Counted from the first letter of the stretch, positions 18,437 to 26,841 are shown. The stretch: DNA of 64,000 nt from CAYPXN01 sp964414715 (GCA_964414715.1 CAYPXN010000040.1:1-64000); one strand, 5' to 3'. Notes: generated by a model from the letters alone, not told the origin. Made by a program: numbers and translations.

Positions 18437-19435
18437 ATGACAAATCAAAATTCTAAATCCATTCGAACTTTATATTATTATCTGATTGCAATGTTTATTT
18501 GCACCTTTGGTGCTCTTTCTTGCGGTGGAGGAGATCAAGCTCAAGTCGGCGGCATTATCGGAACGGTTTCTTTCAATACCCAAGCCTGCGTACCCCAACA
18601 AAAAATCATCAATTTTCGTAACAGCGATACCCAAAACCCCCAACGTGTAATGGGCGTTTCCTTTGAATTGGGGACGAATGATCAAAATAAATATAAAATT
18701 GATAAAGTGGTAGTGGGTAATACTGAATATCAGCCTTCCGCAAATTTAGCACAAAATGTATTGATCCCTGCAGGGGGCATCATGAGTGTCTATACTACTT
18801 ATAAAACTACTAAAGTTACAGGCTCCTCTAACGACACTTCCTATCTCGACCTATTTTTAAATGGCCCTAAACTTGGTATTTTACAAATCAGAATGAATGG
18901 ACAAGCCCCTACTGCAAAAGAAGGCTGTGGAGAAGGGGAAACAATGACCTTTACCGTTAACAAGGCGACCATGGAAATTAGTATGCCTGGCAGTTCATTT
19001 GATGGTTTTAAAAATGAGGTAACTGCAACAGGTAATTTTGTTTTCCTAGTTGCTGGAGATGGTAGTGCTACTATTGATAAAGATGGTTTTCCAAAGTTAA
19101 CCTTTGTTTCTGAAGCATTAAGATCCACTCCTGTAAACAGCAATCAACTCGAGATTAAATTGGATAACGACACCTTTACAGGTACATTTACCGACAATAA
19201 ACTATCAATCGATCATTTAAAGTTAAATGCTCTATTGCCTATTGATGGCGTCACGCTCAAATCCGAAGATCTTGCCATCACAGGTGACAATGGTGCCTCC
19301 TTAACTCTGCATGGATCAGCTTTAACTGATTCAGGAGATATGAAAGTAGTCATAGGTGTAAAAGTACAAGGATTTAATGCTGCTTTAGACGGTGCAGCAA
19401 TCGGAGTGACTTTCGAACTTAAAAAACAGAATTAA
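18437..19435 (+). CDS. Secreted lipoprotein, second of a tandem pair
   Basis: The ATG at 18437 is chosen because CGGAGA lies 6 bases upstream and it places the signal peptide (LIAMFICTFGALSC) at the N-terminus. An in-frame ATG at 18416 is the alternative. The lipobox cysteine is followed by the same 54-residue block as in the preceding gene, encoded with only a few synonymous changes, while the C-terminal halves differ. This points to a tandem duplication with recent conversion or strong selection on the first domain. It lies 43 bases after its twin with no terminator between, so the two are probably an operon. Function unknown. Confidence 0.85.
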   Translation: MTNQNSKSIRTLYYYLIAMFICTFGALSCGGGDQAQVGGIIGTVSFNTQACVPQQKIINFRNSDTQNPQRVMGVSFELGTNDQNKYKIDKVVVGNTEYQPSANLAQNVLIPAGGIMSVYTTYKTTKVTGSSNDTSYLDLFLNGPKLGILQIRMNGQAPTAKEGCGEGETMTFTVNKATMEISMPGSSFDGFKNEVTATGNFVFLVAGDGSATIDKDGFPKLTFVSEALRSTPVNSNQLEIKLDNDTFTGTFTDNKLSIDHLKLNALLPIDGVTLKSEDLAITGDNGASLTLHGSALTDSGDMKVVIGVKVQGFNAALDGAAIGVTFELKKQN

Positions 19436-19454
19436 AAAAAATTAAGATTATTTA

Positions 19455-19492
19455 AAACCCCTAATTGGAATTTCCAATTAGGGGTTTTTTAT
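19455..19492. terminator. Bidirectional intrinsic terminator
   Basis: CCCCTAATTGGAA pairs perfectly with TTCCAATTAGGGG, flanked by AAAA on one side and TTTTTT on the other. It serves the lipoprotein pair on the plus strand and the collagen-like gene on the minus strand, whose stop lies at 19494. Confidence 0.9.
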
Positions 19493-19493
19493 T

Positions 19494-20057
19494 CTATTCG
19501 CGTGGACAGCAGGCTAGAAAAATAGTTATGCTAACATTTGTTGTTGCATTTGGAGTAAGCACACTACAATACCTACCTCTAATAATAGCCTCCGAATCAG
19601 GAATGCCCCCAAAACACAATGCACCAGGAACAATAAAACTTTTTATTGCTGAACTACATGGACCCTCTAGAAACCAAGTAGGAATTGCACCATTGGTAGA
19701 AATACTACAACCTCCACTTACAGCCACTTGACCAGAGCCGCAATCTAATTCACCTGTAACACCTTGCCTGGCAGTGAAACTTCTGTGCACTTCCCTACAG
19801 CCACTCCAAAGAATCCCAGGCCCCCTCGGCCCAGCAGGCCCTTGCAAACCCATCGGACCTATTGGTCCCTGAGGCCCCTGAATTCCTTGGGGCCCACGCT
19901 CTCCCGCTCTCCCTGGAGGGCCTTGAGGACCCGGATCTCCCGTGAAGCCTCTAGGGCCTTCACTTCCATTTTCTCCTCGCGGACCTCTTTCTCCAGTACA
20001 GCTTTCTAATAACAAGCCTGCCAAAGCAACGGCTCCAATAGCAACAATGGGCAGCAT
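19494..20057 (-). CDS. Collagen-like lipoprotein with Gly-X-Y repeats
   Basis: The start is the ATG at 20057 because AAGGAGG lies 5 bases upstream; an ATG 11 codons earlier has no such site. The N-terminus is hydrophobic (LPIVAIGAVALAGLLLESC), so Cys is a plausible lipidation site, although Glu at -2 is unusual. Residues of about 24-82 are an uninterrupted collagen-like run of Gly-X-Y triplets rich in Pro, Arg and Glu. The C-terminal domain of about 100 residues holds at least eight cysteines and may act as a trimerisation or adhesion head (inference). Bacterial collagen-like proteins form triple-helical surface stalks. Confidence 0.85.
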   Translation of the reverse strand: MLPIVAIGAVALAGLLLESCTGERGPRGENGSEGPRGFTGDPGPQGPPGRAGERGPQGIQGPQGPIGPMGLQGPAGPRGPGILWSGCREVHRSFTARQGVTGELDCGSGQVAVSGGCSISTNGAIPTWFLEGPCSSAIKSFIVPGALCFGGIPDSEAIIRGRYCSVLTPNATTNVSITIFLACCPRE

Positions 20058-20178
20058 AAATACCTCCTTGTTTGGTATCCATGTGCCCACCTAAAGTTTT
20101 ACTTTCTTAAATTTTAACTCGATAAAATACAAGAAAAGTTGTTAATATTTCTCAAGCGAACACAACACGGAGCGTTAT

Positions 20179-20658
20179 ATGAAAAAGACCTTATTCCTGA
20201 TTCTTTTATTTTGTAGTCTTCCTCTTTTCGCCGCTGACAAAACGCCCGAAACCCCATCTTACAATTATTCTCCCGAACAAATTCTTTCGGAATCAAAACT
20301 CATCGCAAAAATTAAATGGGAAACTTATCCCTCCCCCCACATTATTTCCGTGCTAGTTCAAAAAGTATTTTGGGGCAGGGGAGACTGGAAAAAGGGGATT
20401 GCCGGCTGGATTGAAGGCAAGGACTATGCTTTAGATATTGCTCCGAACGGCTGGGAAAAAACTTGGGAAGGAATGGATCCCAAATATGTACCCTTAGATA
20501 AAGAAGCCATTCTTTTTATCGATGCTTCCGGAAAACTAGTGGCCATGGGAGAAATCAAGGGAGACAAAATCATGCTCACTTGTTCTCTCACAGGGCAGAA
20601 ATGCCTCATAGGCCCAAAAAATGAAATCGCAACATCTTCACTCAAGGAAATTAAATAA
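20179..20658 (+). CDS. Small secreted protein of unknown function
   Basis: 159 residues with a Sec signal peptide (KKTLFLILLFCSLPLFAA, cleavage probably after AA). The remaining sequence is rich in Trp and Lys with motifs such as FWGRGDWKKGI and the pair CSLTGQKC near the C-terminus, which could form a disulphide in the periplasm. GGAG lies 8 bases before the ATG. It is divergent from the collagen-like gene and followed immediately by the palindromic repeat at 20669. I do not recognise the family. Confidence 0.75.
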   Translation: MKKTLFLILLFCSLPLFAADKTPETPSYNYSPEQILSESKLIAKIKWETYPSPHIISVLVQKVFWGRGDWKKGIAGWIEGKDYALDIAPNGWEKTWEGMDPKYVPLDKEAILFIDASGKLVAMGEIKGDKIMLTCSLTGQKCLIGPKNEIATSSLKEIK

Positions 20659-20668
20659 ACGCTATCAA

Positions 20669-20762
20669 AGGGTTTGCTTCGTCGTCCCACAAAGTGGGAC
20701 TCCTCGCAATGACTCCAGCCAGGGTCATCGCGAACCCTGCGAAGCAGGGTGTGGCGATCCCG
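20669..20762. repeat. Intergenic palindromic repeat, left copy
   Basis: A REP-like element of about 94 bases built from imperfect inverted repeats: TCGCAATGAC and GTCATCGCGA face each other, and the outer arms GGTTTGCTTCG and GGCGATCCC also face. An internal hairpin GTCCCAC-AAA-GTGGGAC lies at 20683-20699. The core recurs in the same orientation at 21061-21105. The repeat runs up to the stop codon of the GIY-YIG gene. Repeats with this core are common between genes of environmental bacteria (from general knowledge). Confidence 0.75.
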
Positions 20763-21047
20763 TTAGTATAAGTGAGAACTTAGATCTTTCCATTCATGGT
20801 TAAGAACTTCTATTAAAGCAACTTTCTTTTTTCTGGAACCTGCCTTTATTTGTTTTTCTCTTTGGATTGCATTTTCAGGATCATCGAATACTTCGCAGTA
20901 AACAAGTTTGTTTAAATTATACTTCTTCACAAATCCAATACTCTCTTTTGACAGATGTTCATTCAATCTGCGTGATAAGTTATTCGTAACCCCAGTATAG
21001 AGAACAGTATTTCTAGAATTTGTGAGAATATAAACGAAATATGGCAT
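20763..21047 (-). CDS. GIY-YIG nuclease superfamily protein
   Basis: 94 residues, the full length of the small stand-alone GIY-YIG proteins. It contains YFVYILTNSRNTVLYTGVTN (the GIY-YIG strand pair in variant form), the arginine-rich LSRRLNEH helix, and the later glutamate in ENAIQREKQIKAGSRKKK. The family binds or cleaves DNA; the role of these small members is not settled. The gene sits between two copies of a palindromic repeat and has no clear ribosome-binding site, which suggests it may have arrived with or be linked to the repeats. Confidence 0.9.
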   Translation of the reverse strand: MPYFVYILTNSRNTVLYTGVTNNLSRRLNEHLSKESIGFVKKYNLNKLVYCEVFDDPENAIQREKQIKAGSRKKKVALIEVLNHEWKDLSSHLY

Positions 21048-21055
21048 ATTGTTTC

Positions 21056-21112
21056 AACGGGATTGCTTCGCTCCGCTCGCAATGACTTCAAGTGTTGTCA
21101 TCGCGAGCCTGG
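21056..21112. repeat. Intergenic palindromic repeat, right (partial) copy
   Basis: The unit AACGGGATTGCTTCG, CTCGCAATGACTT and TGTCATCGCGAGCCT matches the left half of the repeat at 20669-20762 in the same orientation, but the right outer arm is missing. Together the copies bracket the GIY-YIG gene. Confidence 0.7.
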
Positions 21113-21239
21113 AAAACGCAGAGATACCACAGATAACACAGATAACACAGGGATTTCTTGCTCTCCCTAACTTCCGCATGGCAGCCCGGAAGGCAGCTAT
21201 GCTAGGGTTCAATCCGTTCAGGATGACAAAGCTCTGTAA
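21113..21239. repeat. Repeat-derived intergenic sequence with short direct repeats
   Basis: This contains the tandem ACAGATAACACAGATAACAC at 21130-21149, then AT/GC-mixed sequence with no gene. The motif resembles interspersed sequence found between genes of several environmental bacteria. An ORF across it (21049-21243) has no family features and is taken as spurious. The segment lies just beyond the right palindromic repeat. Confidence 0.45.
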
Positions 21240-21707
21240 TTAAATAGAATCCAACACTTCTTTCCAATGTCCGGCGACTTTTACTTTTGGAAAAATCTTT
21301 TTAATTTTTCCATTCGCATCAATCACAAAGGTGGAGCGGACAATGCCCATGAATTTTTTACCGTATAAACTCTTTTGCTGATAAACCCCGTAAGCCTCGG
21401 AAACTTTTTTATCGGTATCTGCCAAAAGAATGTGTTGCAGTTTGTATTTTTCCGCAAACTTTTGATGTCGAAGTTCATCGTCCAGACTTACCCCGATGAT
21501 AACAGCATTCTTTTTTTCGAATTGTTTCAGGTTTGCACTAAAATCACAGGCCTCTGTTGTACAGCCGGGAGTCATGTCTTTGGGGTAAAAATAAAGGACT
21601 ACATTCTTGCCCTTAAAATCCGACGAGCTGACAGCTTTACCAGTTTGATCTTTGAGTTTAAAAGCAGGGGCCTTGTCACCTGATTCTAAAATGATTTCCT
21701 TGCTCAT
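21240..21707 (-). CDS. bcp: Thiol peroxidase, Bcp-type peroxiredoxin
   Basis: 155 residues. It reduces hydrogen and organic peroxides in the cytoplasm using thioredoxin. The peroxidatic cysteine lies in the PxxxTxxC motif as DMTPGCTTEAC, and the second cysteine five residues later is the resolving cysteine of atypical 2-Cys Bcp enzymes. Other marks are GDKAPAFKLKDQ at the start, YFYPKD, and RSTFVIDANGKI. Its ATG overlaps the stop of the upstream secreted-protein gene by four bases, and that gene overlaps mutT, forming a minus-strand operon. Confidence 0.95.
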   Translation of the reverse strand: MSKEIILESGDKAPAFKLKDQTGKAVSSSDFKGKNVVLYFYPKDMTPGCTTEACDFSANLKQFEKKNAVIIGVSLDDELRHQKFAEKYKLQHILLADTDKKVSEAYGVYQQKSLYGKKFMGIVRSTFVIDANGKIKKIFPKVKVAGHWKEVLDSI

Positions 21708-22201
21708 ATGGCCGCACCTTGTTCCAAAATTTTGTCAAAATCGGCATGAAAATTTTTAAAAGCTTCTCCAACGCTTGTGTATAAAAACAAAACAACTTGT
21801 GTTGCATCAAGTTTGCGACACCAAAGCTCCTGCTGCAATCCATCGGGAGTTTCTACACGAATCATTTGCCAATCTTTTCCAAAAAGATTTTTAGATTGCG
21901 CAGAAGTAATGCGAGCATTGGGATAAGTTTTTTTATCGTTTAACAAATATCCTCGAATTTGGTTCAGGTAGGTTTTGGCATCCATTGGGATATCATCTGT
22001 ACGTCCGGAAATGGTTAGGGCTTTTCCCAGCTTAATGGACTCCATCATGAGAAATTCTTTATCCGACATATTGGGGTTATCTTTTTTCCACTGAGCACTG
22101 GGCACCTGAAATTTTTTTCCCAAATCCTGGACGGAAATGTCTGCCCGAAGAGCAGGGGAGAGAAAAAACAAGAAGAGAAAGAAGGATAATGTTTTTTTCA
22201 T
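21704..22201 (-). CDS. Secreted protein of unknown function
   Basis: 165 residues with a Sec signal peptide (KKTLSFFLFLFFLSPALRA, cleavage before DISVQ). The mature part has alternating helix and strand sequence, ends with FHADFDKILEQGAAI, and includes DWQMIRVETPDGLQQELW. No catalytic motif was recognised. It overlaps both neighbours by four bases (mutT upstream, bcp downstream), so translation is probably coupled. A periplasmic location is likely. Confidence 0.75.
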   Translation of the reverse strand: MKKTLSFFLFLFFLSPALRADISVQDLGKKFQVPSAQWKKDNPNMSDKEFLMMESIKLGKALTISGRTDDIPMDAKTYLNQIRGYLLNDKKTYPNARITSAQSKNLFGKDWQMIRVETPDGLQQELWCRKLDATQVVLFLYTSVGEAFKNFHADFDKILEQGAAI

Positions 22202-22587
22202 GAGAGGTTTCCTTGTGAAAGATCTTCAAGGAGTTGAAGATCAGCGGCCGGAAATTCATAATTTTTTAATTCTTCAGGACTAGCCCAGGCAATTCCGGCA
22301 CAATCAATTGCCTTAGGTTCTCCTGAAACAATCTCACAAAGAAAAAAATAAAGGTGCACACTCACTTCGGGATAATCATGTTGAACTTCACGATAGAGGC
22401 GGGTGGGCTTGATTTGAAGATCAATTTCTTCCTGGCATTCCCGAATAATGCAAGCTTCGGGACTTTCATTCACTTCGAGTTTCCCTCCAGGAAATTCCCA
22501 GAGATGTCCCAAATGAGAATGTTTATGACGACGGGTAATGAGATATTTTCCCTCTTTCTGGATGATGGCTGCTGCAACCTTTAGCAT
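22198..22587 (-). CDS. mutT: MutT/Nudix family hydrolase, 8-oxo-dGTPase-like
   Basis: 129 residues from the ATG at 22587, a normal MutT length. The Nudix box is visible as GGKLEVNESPEACIIRECQEEI (shown in part as GG...E...REC.EE). The N-terminus MLKVAAAIIQKEGKYLITRR and FPGG match MutT proteins that remove oxidised nucleotides. The open frame continues upstream to 22650, but that part is low-complexity hydrophobic sequence running across the rpsT terminator, so I chose the internal ATG. The start has only a weak ribosome-binding site. Confidence 0.88.
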   Translation of the reverse strand: MLKVAAAIIQKEGKYLITRRHKHSHLGHLWEFPGGKLEVNESPEACIIRECQEEIDLQIKPTRLYREVQHDYPEVSVHLYFFLCEIVSGEPKAIDCAGIAWASPEELKNYEFPAADLQLLEDLSQGNLS

Positions 22588-22612
22588 TTGAATATCATCC
22601 AAAAAGAAAAGA

Positions 22613-22660
22613 AAAAACCCAAGGAAAATCTTAAGAAAATGAATCTTCACTTGGGTTTTT
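22613..22660 (-). terminator. Intrinsic terminator after rpsT
   Basis: AAAAACCCAAG (22613-22623) and CTTGGGTTTTT (22650-22660) form an 11-base stem with a long AT-rich loop. On the minus strand it ends in a T-run just downstream of the rpsT stop. It lies between rpsT and the preferred mutT start. Confidence 0.75.
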
Positions 22661-22669
22661 AATTTTTTA

Positions 22670-22966
22670 TTATAAACCGCTTACCAAACTGGAAAGTCTG
22701 GAAATCTTGCGAGAGGCGTTGCGGGCATGTAAAACGCCTTTGGATGCGGTCTTTTGAATCACGCGAGAAGCTTGTTTCAAAAGTTCTGCAGCAAGCTTCT
22801 TGTCTTTTTGAACCACTGCGTCTTTTACTTTTTTAATGTAGGTTTTTACTTCTGATTTTAAGGCCACATTGCGAGCGTGACGACGAATGCTTTGTTTTTC
22901 ACGCTTGATCTGACTTTGATGTCGACCTTTAGGTAATTTCTTTTTTGCGGAGGCTGCTTCTGCCAT
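22670..22966 (-). CDS. rpsT: 30S ribosomal protein S20
   Basis: 98 residues, highly basic, with the family pattern KKKLPKGRHQSQIKREKQSIRR near the N-terminus (read in part), RNVALKSEVKTYIKKV, and the C-terminal KGVLHARNASRKISRLSSLV. S20 binds 16S rRNA early in 30S assembly. It is monocistronic here, with a hairpin terminator downstream and murJ divergent upstream, as is also common in other bacteria. A TTGACA at 23039-23044 on the minus strand could be its -35 box, but no good -10 follows. Confidence 0.97.
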   Translation of the reverse strand: MAEAASAKKKLPKGRHQSQIKREKQSIRRHARNVALKSEVKTYIKKVKDAVVQKDKKLAAELLKQASRVIQKTASKGVLHARNASRKISRLSSLVSGL

Positions 22967-23154
22967 GGTAAATGCTTTATATTAGTCTTTATTATCATCC
23001 CTTACGGGGTGCGCATGGGTAACAAATCCTTTTATTTCTGTCAACCTCGTAAAATTGCTGGCAATTTCCCCTTATTGTGTTAGCAGCTTCCCTCTATCAT
23101 CTATATTAAATGTAAGGTGCAATCCTTCAAGAAAGGGATTGCAGAACCTCTTTC

Positions 23155-24801
23155 ATGACCACTCAAATACCTTTTGATTTTGAACAAGAAGAAAAAGAAG
23201 GCGAAGGTTTTTCCCAAAATATTGCAGAAGAAGGGCCTGAAATAGCCCAGGTTTCCAGTAGGGCAGGGATGGTAGGTTTTTACACCTTCCTTTCACGAAT
23301 CTTTGGATTGGGTCGAGATACCCTGATTGCCTACTTGTTGGGAGCCAAAGAAGCCGCAGATGCCTTCTATGTGGCATTTCGTATTCCCAATCTTTTAAGA
23401 AGACTTTTAGCCGAGGGTTGCCTGACCATTTCTTTCATTCCTGTTTTCACGGAATATTTAAGAAAAGATAAAAAAGAGGCTAAGCAGGTGGCGGATTATA
23501 CCTTTACTCTTTTAACCCTCCTTTTGTTTGTAATCACTCTCATTGGGGTAGTTTTCGCAGGATTCTTTGTAAAATTGACGGCCTTTGGATTTACCGAAGA
23601 TCCCCAAAAATATGCGCTTACGGTACAACTCACCCGTATTACCTTTCCCTATATATTCTTGGTAAGCTTGGGGGCCCTTTCAATGGGCATCCTGAATTCC
23701 CTCAAACATTTTTCAACTCCAGCGGCTTCTCCGATTTTTTTAAATGTCGGGATTATCTTGGGGGCGATTCTTCTCAGACATCACACTTCCCAGCCTTCTG
23801 TGGCCCTGGCAATCGGCGTGATTTTGGGGGGAGTGATGCAGATTCTTCTCCAAATTCCCGCGCTCATCAAATTCGGTTTTCTTCCCCGAATATCCTGGAA
23901 TCCGCAACATCCTGGGGTACAAAAAATTCTCAAACTGATGCTCCCTTCGATTTATGGATCGGCAGTTTATCAACTCAATCTTTTTGCCATTACTTTTATG
24001 GCTTCATTTTTAACCACAGGCGCGGTGAGTTACCTTTGGTATGCAGATCGAGTGATGGAATTTCCTTTGGGAGTTTTTGCCATCAGTTTTGCAACGGTTA
24101 TTTTGCCCCAACTCTCCGATCATGCGGCAGATAAAAACATCCCCAAATTCAAGTCTTCTTTTTTGGAAGGCTTGAGCATGATTTACTTTATTAATTTTCC
24201 CGCGACCGTGGGACTTATCACTTTGGCAAACCTGATTATTTCAGTATTATTTCAACACGGACACTTTTCCGAAAATTCCACGATCATGACCGCTCAAACG
24301 CTGCAATGCTTTGCCTTGGGTCTTCCCTTTGTATCGGGCACTCGCATTACCTCCTCTGCCTTTTATGCTGTTCAAGATTCCAAAAGCCCCGTGAAGGCGG
24401 CCAATATCGCCGTATTTGCAAACATCATCATGGGAGCAATTCTTCTAAAACCCTTGGGACACAAAGGTTTGGCCTTGGGCGTGGCCTTCGGTTCCATGAC
24501 TAATTTCTTGCTGCATATTTTTGACTTTCGAAAAAAGATGGGGGCCTTGGGACTCAAAAAAATGATCCCATCTGTTTTGAAAATGGTTGCGGCTTCTTTG
24601 GGAATGGGGCTTGTTTTGATTTTTTCCCAAGCTTTCATACGCGCTCATCTGGGCACTTCCACCTTGGGACGTTTTTCCGCTCTTTTAATCTTGATCGCTT
24701 TGGGAGGAGGGACTTATATTCTTTTTGCAAAATTACTTAAGATTCCCGAAACGGAACATTTTTTAAGTATCTTAAAAAGAAAGCTGAAAAAGAAAAAATG
24801 A
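23155..24801 (+). CDS. murJ: Lipid II flippase MurJ (MviN family)
   Basis: 548 residues with about 14 membrane helices. It moves lipid-linked peptidoglycan precursor across the inner membrane. Family marks include SRIFGLGRDTLIAYLLGA, ADAFYVAFRIPNLLRRLLAEG and AVSYLWYADRVMEFPLGVF, all very typical of MurJ. The N-terminus carries an extra acidic stretch of about 25 residues before the first helix. The C-terminus is basic (KRKLKKKK). The stop overlaps the next start by four bases (ATGA). The ribosome-binding site is weak. Confidence 0.96.
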   Translation: MTTQIPFDFEQEEKEGEGFSQNIAEEGPEIAQVSSRAGMVGFYTFLSRIFGLGRDTLIAYLLGAKEAADAFYVAFRIPNLLRRLLAEGCLTISFIPVFTEYLRKDKKEAKQVADYTFTLLTLLLFVITLIGVVFAGFFVKLTAFGFTEDPQKYALTVQLTRITFPYIFLVSLGALSMGILNSLKHFSTPAASPIFLNVGIILGAILLRHHTSQPSVALAIGVILGGVMQILLQIPALIKFGFLPRISWNPQHPGVQKILKLMLPSIYGSAVYQLNLFAITFMASFLTTGAVSYLWYADRVMEFPLGVFAISFATVILPQLSDHAADKNIPKFKSSFLEGLSMIYFINFPATVGLITLANLIISVLFQHGHFSENSTIMTAQTLQCFALGLPFVSGTRITSSAFYAVQDSKSPVKAANIAVFANIIMGAILLKPLGHKGLALGVAFGSMTNFLLHIFDFRKKMGALGLKKMIPSVLKMVAASLGMGLVLIFSQAFIRAHLGTSTLGRFSALLILIALGGGTYILFAKLLKIPETEHFLSILKRKLKKKK

Positions 24802-25298
24802 CGGAACCCGTCAAGCCGGTATCTAAAGTAGAAAAGGTCACTTCCCTGGAGAAGGGAAAGTCTCCTTCTGTCACATCTTCTGAAAGCTCATCGAATATTT
24901 CTTCTCCAAATCCTTCTTTTCAAATTCCTGTAGCAGATGTTTTTATAAAAGATCAAACTTCCGCTTTTGTAGGACCCGATTCCTTTGTATCAGGTGAAGA
25001 AGTACTTTCTGCCTCCTTGGCTCTTTTTGCACCCGAAACCCAAAAGAAAGAAAACGATTTGACTCCCGCCCAAAAAACAATGGAATTGACTAATTTGGAC
25101 TACCTGCTCGGAATTTCCTCGACGCGCGTCGCTCCAAAGAGTGAGGGGAGCTCTGCTGAACTCTCGAAACACCGGGAAGAAATGCTGGCCTTGTATGCCG
25201 CTCATGCCTCCGGACAAGCGCGCTTAGCTGAAAAAAAGAAAAAAAATCTTTGGAAAAGAATTTCTGGATTCTTGAAGTCTATCTTCCTGAATAGTTGA
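24798..25298 (+). CDS. Hypothetical protein, low-complexity with basic amphipathic tail
   Basis: 166 residues translated in a four-base overlap with murJ. The first half is rich in Ser, Pro, Val and Glu and looks disordered (SVTSSESSSNISSPNPS). The middle has helical sequence (TPAQKTMELTNLDYLLGI), and the end is a basic amphipathic helix (KKKKNLWKRISGFLKSIF) that could lie on the membrane surface. No known domain was seen. Coupling to murJ suggests an envelope-related role, which is inference only. Confidence 0.65.
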   Translation: MTEPVKPVSKVEKVTSLEKGKSPSVTSSESSSNISSPNPSFQIPVADVFIKDQTSAFVGPDSFVSGEEVLSASLALFAPETQKKENDLTPAQKTMELTNLDYLLGISSTRVAPKSEGSSAELSKHREEMLALYAAHASGQARLAEKKKKNLWKRISGFLKSIFLNS

Positions 25299-25356
25299 GC
25301 TTATTTTACTTCTGTTGCTTGACTTTGTTTATCCCATTTGGGAATAGGCATAAGTT

Positions 25357-26841
25357 ATGGAAGATACAAATATTTATCGCGAACAGCGCCTCGAAAAAGT
25401 CAAAAAAATGCAGTCGGATGGAGTGAATCCCTATCCGAATGGTATCAAGCCTGAACACCTTGCCGGAAAAATTCATCAACAATTCGGCGACATGTCCAAG
25501 GAAGAACTGGAAGCCCGCCCGGATGTTTACTCTCTTGCAGGCCGAGTGATGGCCATCCGTTCTTTCGGAAAAGCTTCTTTCATTCAAGTTCGCGACCGTA
25601 GCGGACAAATCCAGATTTTTATCCAAAAAGATTCTCTTACAGAAGCCGAATTCAATCTTTTTAAAACTTTGGATGTGGGAGACTTTGTTTTTGTAAAAGG
25701 CACTTTGTTTCGCACAAAAACAAATGAACTGACAATCAAAGCTCAAACTTTTTCCATTGCAGTAAAATCGATTCGAAATCTTCCCGAAAAATGGCACGGT
25801 TTATCGGATGTTGAAACACGCTATCGTCAACGCTATGTGGATATGATCGCCAATCCCGAAGTGAAAAATACCTTCGTGATGCGTTCGAAGATTATCCAGT
25901 TTATCCGTGAATTTTTTACCCAACGGGATTTTCTGGAAGTGGAAACTCCCATGATGCATCCCATTCCCGGAGGAGCCACAGCCCGACCTTTTATTACGCA
26001 TCATAATACCTTGGATATGAAATTGTTCTTACGTATTGCTCCCGAACTCTATCTCAAAAGACTTGTGGTGGGGGGCTTGGAACGTGTTTTTGAAATCAAT
26101 CGCAATTTCCGTAATGAAGGAATTTCCATCCAGCACAATCCCGAATTTACGATGCTTGAATTCTATCAAGCTTATGCGACCTATGAAGATTTGATTGAGT
26201 TGAGTCAGGAACTTTTGAGTCAGCTCGCACTCAAAGTCTGCGGAAGCACAGAGATCGAATATCAGGGAACTCCGATTAGCTTTAAAGCTCCCTTCAAGCG
26301 TTGCCGTTTCATGGATTCTTTGGTGGAAATCGGGGGAGCTCCCGCTGAAATACTGACTTCCAGGGATGCAGCCTATCAATTCGCCCAAAAACTTGGGATA
26401 AAGTTGAAATATGAAAGCGAAGGACACCTTGCAATTTTGACAGAAATTTTTGAAGAAATCGTAGAACCGAAACTGATCAATCCAACCTTTATCACTCATT
26501 ACCCCACGGAAGTTTCACCGCTTTCGCGCAAAAATGATCAGGATCCAAACTTTACCGATCGTTTCGAGCTTTTTATTTATGGTCGTGAATTGGCCAATGC
26601 CTTCTCGGAGCTGAATGACCCCGTCGATCAAAAAGAACGTTTTTTAAAACAGGTGGAATCTCGGGAAAAAGGCGACGACGAAGCCATGTTTTTCGATGAA
26701 GATTACATCCGTGCTCTGGAGTATGGCATGCCTCCCACCGCAGGGCAGGGAATTGGTATAGATCGTTTAGTCATGCTCTTAACCAATCAGGCTTCGATTC
26801 GTGATGTCATTTTGTTTCCGCAATTGAGAAAAGAAAAATAG
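25357..26841 (+). CDS. lysS: Lysyl-tRNA synthetase, class II
   Basis: 494 residues, the normal length. An N-terminal OB-fold anticodon-binding domain (about 55-160; LAGRVMAIRSFGKASFIQVRD) is followed by the class II catalytic core with motif 2 (RNEGISIQHNPEFTMLEFYQ) and motif 3 (GIGIDRLVMLLTNQASIRDV). It charges tRNA-Lys in the cytoplasm. The gene stands 58 bases after the preceding hypothetical gene. Downstream, lolC starts 31 bases later, a common neighbour arrangement. Confidence 0.98.
   Translation: MEDTNIYREQRLEKVKKMQSDGVNPYPNGIKPEHLAGKIHQQFGDMSKEELEARPDVYSLAGRVMAIRSFGKASFIQVRDRSGQIQIFIQKDSLTEAEFNLFKTLDVGDFVFVKGTLFRTKTNELTIKAQTFSIAVKSIRNLPEKWHGLSDVETRYRQRYVDMIANPEVKNTFVMRSKIIQFIREFFTQRDFLEVETPMMHPIPGGATARPFITHHNTLDMKLFLRIAPELYLKRLVVGGLERVFEINRNFRNEGISIQHNPEFTMLEFYQAYATYEDLIELSQELLSQLALKVCGSTEIEYQGTPISFKAPFKRCRFMDSLVEIGGAPAEILTSRDAAYQFAQKLGIKLKYESEGHLAILTEIFEEIVEPKLINPTFITHYPTEVSPLSRKNDQDPNFTDRFELFIYGRELANAFSELNDPVDQKERFLKQVESREKGDDEAMFFDEDYIRALEYGMPPTAGQGIGIDRLVMLLTNQASIRDVILFPQLRKEK

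Noticed and set aside
19764..20009. Repeated GC-rich triplets as a possible CRISPR or tandem-repeat array
   Set aside because: They are the Gly-X-Y codons of the collagen-like gene on the minus strand, without spacer structure.
25306..25797. 163-codon minus-strand frame over lysS
   Set aside because: Overlaps the conserved N-terminus of lysS with no motif.
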